Origin: JBARCX01 sp049794535
GTDB taxonomy: Bacteria > Pseudomonadota > Gammaproteobacteria > Xanthomonadales > Rhodanobacteraceae
Direction of reading: 5' to 3'
Length of the DNA: 10,364 nucleotides
Assembly (NCBI GenBank): GCA_049794535.1
Contig: JBARCX010000224.1
Coordinates: 1 to 10,364 of the forward strand
The translations under genes were made by a program, and so were the position numbers. This document shows, one piece after another, positions 6,565 to 10,364 of this stretch; within the stretch, counting starts at the first letter, position 1, and every line of letters starts with the position of its first letter. Under the pieces are notes generated by a model. It did no database searches and was not told the origin of the DNA. It saw only the letters and a program-made list of their open reading frames with translations.

Positions 6565-9500
6565 ATGAATATCGTGCGTGCGCCAGCCGCGAATCGTGAT
6601 GCTGTGGATATTCCTCTGCAGCCGGCATCACAGGACATCTGGGACAAGAAGTACCGCCTGCGTACCAAGTCCGGTGAGCCGGTCGACGACAGTGTCGACG
6701 GCACCTGGCAGCGTGTTGCGAGCGCCCTGTCCGAAGTAGAAATCACACCTGAATTACGCGAACACTGGAACGAGCGTTTCCTGTGGGCGCTGCGTCGCGG
6801 TGCGATTCCCGCCGGTCGCATCACCTCCAACGCCGGCGCGCTGGCACACAAGCCCGCCACCTCCACGATCAACTGCACCGTGTCGGGCACCATCCGCGAC
6901 TCCATGGACAACATCCTGGAGAAGGTGCACGAGGCAGGCCTCACGCTGAAAGCCGGCTGCGGCATCGGCTACGAATTTTCCACGCTGCGTCCGCGCGGTG
7001 CGTATGTGTCGGGCGCCGGTGCGTACACCAGTGGCCCGCTGTCCTTCATGGATATCTACGACAAGATGTGTTTCACCGTGTCCTCGGCCGGTGGTCGTCG
7101 AGGCGCACAGATGGGCACGTTCGACGTCAGCCATCCCGACGTGAAGGAATTCATCCGCGCCAAGCGCGAAGACGGTCGCCTGCGCCAGTTCAACCTCTCC
7201 CTGCTGATCACCGATGGCTTTATGGACGCGGTGGAGCACGATCAGGATTGGCCGCTGGTGTTCCCGGTGCACGTCAAGGAAAAGGACGAGGTCGATCTCG
7301 CCGACGCCGAGAAAGTGGTGTGGCGCGAATGGCCCACCCACGAGCACTACGTGGAACGCGAAGACGGCCTGGTCGCCTGCAAGATCTACGGCCACATCCG
7401 CGCGCGCCACCTGTGGGACATGATCATGGTGTCCACGTATGACTACGCCGAGCCAGGGTTCATCCTGATCGACAAGGTCAACGAGATGAATAACAACTGG
7501 TGGTGCGAGCACATCCGCGCGACCAACCCGTGCGTCACTGCCGATACGCGACTAGCAACTCAGTACGGCATGGTGGCGATCGGCGAACTGTATGCCGCAA
7601 GTGCGCCGCTGGAAGTGTCGGTCGATCGTCGTTCGCTGGAGCTTGATGGGCGTGGCGTTGAAGCGCGCCCGGCCAAGCCTGCTTTCATGACCTCGTCGAA
7701 GGCGCCGGTCTACCGCGTCACCACCGAGGACGGTTACGAGATCAAAGCCACCGGCTGGCACGATTTCTACACCGAGCGCGGCAAGATCAAATTGCGCGAA
7801 TTGCAGATTGGCGACCGCCTGCTGGTGCAGTCCGGCAAGGGACAGTTCGGCAATCAAGGCAGCGAGGATCTTGGTCTGTTGCTTGGCCTGATCGCCGGGG
7901 ACGGTCACTTCACCAATCGTGGCAAGGATCAGCAGGCGGCCATCGTCACCCTGTGGGGCGAAGAACGTGCGCTGGCTGATCGCGTCGCGACCGTGATTAA
8001 CGGCATGATTGCCCACACTGCGCAGGGCGGCGTGCGTCAATATTGCGTAGCACCAGTGGCGGTTCCGGATCGAAACCAAGTGTTCATTCGATCGGTGCTG
8101 CTGGCGCGCCTCCTCGAGCATTACGGGTTTACTGCCGCTACCAAGCTGCGCGTGCCCGAAGTGATCTGGCGTGGCAGCGAGGACTGCGTCAAGGCTTACC
8201 TGCGCGCCTTGTTCCAGTGCGATGGCACGGTCAATGTGTCTGGCCGCAGTCTGAGTTGTTCGGTTCGACTCGCCTCGAGTCAGGCCGATCTGCTCAGGGA
8301 CGTGCAAATGCTGCTGGCCAACTTCGGCGTGTTCTGCAGCGTGAAGAAACGCCGCGCGGCAGGCATGCGCAAGCTGCCCGATGGCCACGGCGGAAAGCGC
8401 AGTTATGCTTGCGCCGCTGATTACGAGCTGATCATCAACGGTGAGTCGCGCGAGCATTTCATGCGTCAGATCGGTTTTCTATTGCCGAACAAGACTCAGC
8501 GCTACCTGGATTGGCGTGAAGGCAAGGCCCTCCTCAAGACCCAGCGCTTCACCTCACGCATCGCCAGCATCGAATTCGTCGGCGAGCAAGCCGTGTTTGA
8601 CACGACTCAGCCCGACCACAACGCCGTGATCTTCAATGGTCTGGTGACGGGGCAGTGCGGCGAACAACCGCTTCCGCCCTACGGCTCCTGCCTGCTCGGC
8701 TCGATCAACCTCACCACCTTCGTGCGTGATCCATTCGGCCCCAAGGCGCGTTTCGATTGGGACGAGTACCGCGAGGTGGTGAAGATCTTCACCCGCATGC
8801 TCGACAACGTGGTCGAGATCAACGGCCTGCCGCTGGAGCAGCAGCGCCACGAGATCATCAGCAAGCGCCGTCACGGCATGGGCTTCCTCGGTCTCGGCTC
8901 CACGCTCACCATGCTCAAGATGCGCTACGGCACCGCCGATGCGGTGACCTTCACCGAAGACGTCTCGCGTGAAATGGCCGTCGCCGGTTGGGAGATGGCG
9001 CTTGATCTCGCCAAGGAAAAAGGCCCCGCGCCGATCCTCACGCAAGACTTCACCGTCACCGGCGACATGCTGCGCAAGCGTCCGGAAATGGTCACCGACG
9101 GCTACAAAGTCGGCGACAGCATCCCCGGCCGTGTGCTGCACGCCAAGTACAGCCGCTACATGCAGCGCGTGGCCGAAGTGGCGCCGAACCTGGTGGAACA
9201 GCTCGCCGAAACCGGCGCGCGCTTCACCCATCACAGCTCCATCGCGCCTACCGGCACCATCTCGCTGTCGCTCGCCAACAACGCCAGTAACGGCATCGAG
9301 CCGAGCTTTGCGCACCACTATTCGCGCAACGTGATCCGCGAAGGCAAGAAGTCGAAAGAGAAGGTGGAGGTGTACAGCTACGAGCTGCTCGCCTATCGCG
9401 CGCTCATCAATGCGAGCGCTATGCCGTTCTCCGAAGAGGCCTCGGCCAAGCTGCCGGAGTACTTCGTATCGGCGGACGACATCAGTCCGAAGGAGCACGT

Positions 9501-9837
9501 CGACATCCAGGCCGCGTCGCAAAAGTGGATCGATTCGTCGATTTCCAAGACGGCGAACGTGCCTACCGACTATCCTTATGAAGATTTCAAAGACATCTAC
9601 TTCTATGCCTACAAGCAAGGATTGAAAGGCTGTACTACCTTCCGCTTTAACCCTGCTGCATTCCAGGGTGTACTCGTGAAGGAAGCCGACCTTGCAAGTA
9701 CCCTCTACCGCTTCGAACTGGAAGACGGTAGCGTTATCGAACTTCGAGGCAATGAAGAAGTGGAGTACGACGGCGAAATGCATACCGCCGCCAACCTCTT
9801 CGATGCTTTGAAGGAAGGGTATTACGGCAAGTTTTGA
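6565..9837 (+). CDS. nrdJ: Class II (adenosylcobalamin-dependent) ribonucleotide reductase NrdJ, intein-containing precursor
   Basis: Reduces ribonucleotides to deoxyribonucleotides with a radical from adenosylcobalamin, independent of oxygen. The precursor is 1090 residues from ATG 6565 (1119 from ATG 6478); removing the 375-residue intein (323-697) leaves 715, normal for NrdJa-type enzymes. Family landmarks are STINCTVSGTI with redox Cys104, LKAGCGIGYEFSTLRPRGA, SSAGGRRGAQMG, the finger loop NPCGEQPLPPYGSC split by the intein, and APTGTISLSLANNASNGIEPSF. In the spliced protein Cys323 is the expected thiyl-radical residue and Cys334, eleven residues on, the redox partner. That spacing matches Thermotoga NrdJ (Cys322/Cys333). 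The C-terminus (HTAANLFDALKEGYYGKF) has no CxxC tail, as in Pseudomonas NrdJa, which needs a separate NrdJb. A NrdR box lies upstream. The 3' part, from about 9540, uses less GC-rich codons than the rest. Confidence 0.95.
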   Translation: MNIVRAPAANRDAVDIPLQPASQDIWDKKYRLRTKSGEPVDDSVDGTWQRVASALSEVEITPELREHWNERFLWALRRGAIPAGRITSNAGALAHKPATSTINCTVSGTIRDSMDNILEKVHEAGLTLKAGCGIGYEFSTLRPRGAYVSGAGAYTSGPLSFMDIYDKMCFTVSSAGGRRGAQMGTFDVSHPDVKEFIRAKREDGRLRQFNLSLLITDGFMDAVEHDQDWPLVFPVHVKEKDEVDLADAEKVVWREWPTHEHYVEREDGLVACKIYGHIRARHLWDMIMVSTYDYAEPGFILIDKVNEMNNNWWCEHIRATNPCVTADTRLATQYGMVAIGELYAASAPLEVSVDRRSLELDGRGVEARPAKPAFMTSSKAPVYRVTTEDGYEIKATGWHDFYTERGKIKLRELQIGDRLLVQSGKGQFGNQGSEDLGLLLGLIAGDGHFTNRGKDQQAAIVTLWGEERALADRVATVINGMIAHTAQGGVRQYCVAPVAVPDRNQVFIRSVLLARLLEHYGFTAATKLRVPEVIWRGSEDCVKAYLRALFQCDGTVNVSGRSLSCSVRLASSQADLLRDVQMLLANFGVFCSVKKRRAAGMRKLPDGHGGKRSYACAADYELIINGESREHFMRQIGFLLPNKTQRYLDWREGKALLKTQRFTSRIASIEFVGEQAVFDTTQPDHNAVIFNGLVTGQCGEQPLPPYGSCLLGSINLTTFVRDPFGPKARFDWDEYREVVKIFTRMLDNVVEINGLPLEQQRHEIISKRRHGMGFLGLGSTLTMLKMRYGTADAVTFTEDVSREMAVAGWEMALDLAKEKGPAPILTQDFTVTGDMLRKRPEMVTDGYKVGDSIPGRVLHAKYSRYMQRVAEVAPNLVEQLAETGARFTHHSSIAPTGTISLSLANNASNGIEPSFAHHYSRNVIREGKKSKEKVEVYSYELLAYRALINASAMPFSEEASAKLPEYFVSADDISPKEHVDIQAASQKWIDSSISKTANVPTDYPYEDFKDIYFYAYKQGLKGCTTFRFNPAAFQGVLVKEADLASTLYRFELEDGSVIELRGNEEVEYDGEMHTAANLFDALKEGYYGKF
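7531..8655 (+). mobile_element. In-frame LAGLIDADG intein within NrdJ (375 residues)
   Basis: A self-splicing insert between NP and CGEQ of the NrdJ active-site loop. Splicing blocks, in intein numbering: block A starts with Cys1 (CVTADTRLATQYGMVAIGEL); block B is EDGYEIKATGWHDFY with the Thr74-x-x-His77 motif, then LRELQIGDRLLV; block F is AVFDTTQPDHNAVIF (Asp357, His363); block G is NGLVTGQ, followed by extein Cys. The central domain has both dodecapeptide motifs, LLLGLIAGDG (acid Asp124) and YLRALFQCDG (acid Asp231). Both catalytic acids are kept, so the endonuclease may be active and able to home into empty alleles. The last two residues are Gly374-Gln375, not His-Asn. Splicing restores RATNPCGEQPLPPYGSC. 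Codons such as CTA, CGA and AGT are commoner here than in the exteins, consistent with horizontal acquisition. Confidence 0.95.
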
Positions 9838-9884
9838 TCTACGCTTACAGCAAGTACAAATAACCGCCTGAGGGGAACACCTGC

Positions 9885-10364
9885 ATGTCTATCGATACCG
9901 AAGTTGAAGTGAACGACAGCTTCACGCCGGCCGCACCCGAGGCGCCGGTCGCTGCACCGGTTGCTGTTGAGTCGGCTCCTGTTGTTGTCAAAAAAGCACC
10001 GGCTAAGCGCAAACCCGCGGCAAAGAAAGTCGCGAAGAAGGTTGAGGCTCCGGTCGTCGTAGAGGCTGAGAAGCCGGCGGCTGCTGCGAAGCCCGCCAAG
10101 AAAGTTAAGGCTGCAAAGAAGGTTGCCAAGAAAGCACCGGCCAAGAAAGCCGCTGCCAAGAAGGCTGTGAAAACGGCCGTGAAGAAGGCAGTCAAGAAAG
10201 TTGCCAAGAAAGCCGCCACCGTCAAGAAAGCGGTGAAGAAGGTCGCCAAGAAGGCAGCAGTGAAGAAAGCTGTCGTCAAGAAAGGCGCCGCCAAGAAAGC
10301 GGTGAAGACGGTTGCCAAGAAGGGCGGCGTGAAGAAGGCCGCCGCCGCGAAGAAAGTGGTGAAG
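9885..10364 (+). CDS. Lys/Ala/Val-rich histone H1-like protein, N-terminal 160 residues (runs off the right edge)
   Basis: An open frame of 160 codons without a stop. It starts MSIDTEVEVNDSFTPAAPEAP, passes through an acidic Ala/Pro/Val segment (about 10-35), and then becomes repeats of KKA, KKV, AKK and VKK to the end. The composition is that of H1-like or AlgP/HctB-like DNA-binding tails, expected to bind nucleic acid through charge; no folded domain is visible in this part. AGGGG lies about ten bases before the ATG, and only 47 bases with no terminator separate it from nrdJ, so co-transcription is likely. It may be a free-standing nucleoid protein. Alternatively it could be a basic N-terminal extension of a NrdJb/TSCPD partner of NrdJ, continuing outside the window; the sequence here cannot decide. 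Confidence 0.75.
   Translation, partial: MSIDTEVEVNDSFTPAAPEAPVAAPVAVESAPVVVKKAPAKRKPAAKKVAKKVEAPVVVEAEKPAAAAKPAKKVKAAKKVAKKAPAKKAAAKKAVKTAVKKAVKKVAKKAATVKKAVKKVAKKAAVKKAVVKKGAAKKAVKTVAKKGGVKKAAAAKKVVK

Noticed and set aside
6347..6568. 73-codon plus-strand frame before nrdJ
   Set aside because: It overlaps the NrdR box and both nrdJ ribosome binding sites, and the translation has no recognisable protein character.
7552..8457. 301-codon antisense open frame within the intein
   Set aside because: The plus-strand intein frame has all splicing and endonuclease motifs; the antisense product shows none.
8554..9783. 409-codon open frame antisense to the nrdJ C-terminal part
   Set aside because: It mirrors the codon structure of the GC-rich, well-supported nrdJ frame. 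The translation is His/Val/Arg-rich with no family resemblance.
9845..10318. 157-codon minus-strand frame rich in Ala, Phe and Thr
   Set aside because: It is the reverse reading of AAG/AAA/GCC-rich repeats of the Lys-rich gene. The plus frame has a start, a ribosome binding site and typical histone-like composition.

Overview
The window looks like a chromosomal segment of a high-G+C gammaproteobacterium, most likely from the Xanthomonadales (Rhodanobacteraceae or Xanthomonadaceae). This is inferred from the GC-rich third-position codon use, a NrdJa-type B12-dependent ribonucleotide reductase followed by a Lys/Ala-rich gene, and a CCCTCACC...CTCTCCC type intergenic repeat. No plasmid, phage or transposon genes are visible.

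Layout. At the left edge is the C-terminal part of an EfeB-type (deferrochelatase/DyP) heme peroxidase on the + strand. It converges through a repeat-filled spacer (692-915) on a minus-strand block. In transcription order that block holds a periplasmic Do/DegQ-type serine protease (6151 to 4751) with its own rho-independent terminator. Next come a PstS-like substrate-binding protein fused to a C-terminal LysM domain (4542 to 3082) and, two bases further on, a GTG-started HAD phosphatase (3079 to 2369). The block ends with an M17 leucyl aminopeptidase (2292 to 916), preceded by a perfect 20-bp palindrome next to its ribosome binding site.

A roughly 410-base divergent intergenic region holds one strong NrdR-box match and leads into the main item of the window, a class II (adenosylcobalamin-dependent) ribonucleotide reductase gene, nrdJ (about 6565-9837). 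It is interrupted in frame by a 375-residue intein with a LAGLIDADG homing endonuclease. The intein lies in the conserved NPCGEQ loop, directly before the cysteine that carries the catalytic thiyl radical, so that cysteine is also the +1 splicing nucleophile. The intein ends in Gly-Gln instead of the usual His-Asn. Precursor length is 1090 residues; the spliced enzyme would be 715.

Forty-seven bases downstream starts a Lys/Ala/Val-rich histone-H1-like gene that runs off the right edge. Because this NrdJ ends without the C-terminal CxxC of one-piece class II enzymes, a NrdJb-like partner may lie just beyond the window.

Functionally the window mixes envelope maintenance (DegQ, LysM-anchored binding protein), peptide turnover, heme-iron use and deoxyribonucleotide synthesis. 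Apart from the tight binding-protein/HAD pair and nrdJ with its Lys-rich neighbour, the genes look independently transcribed.
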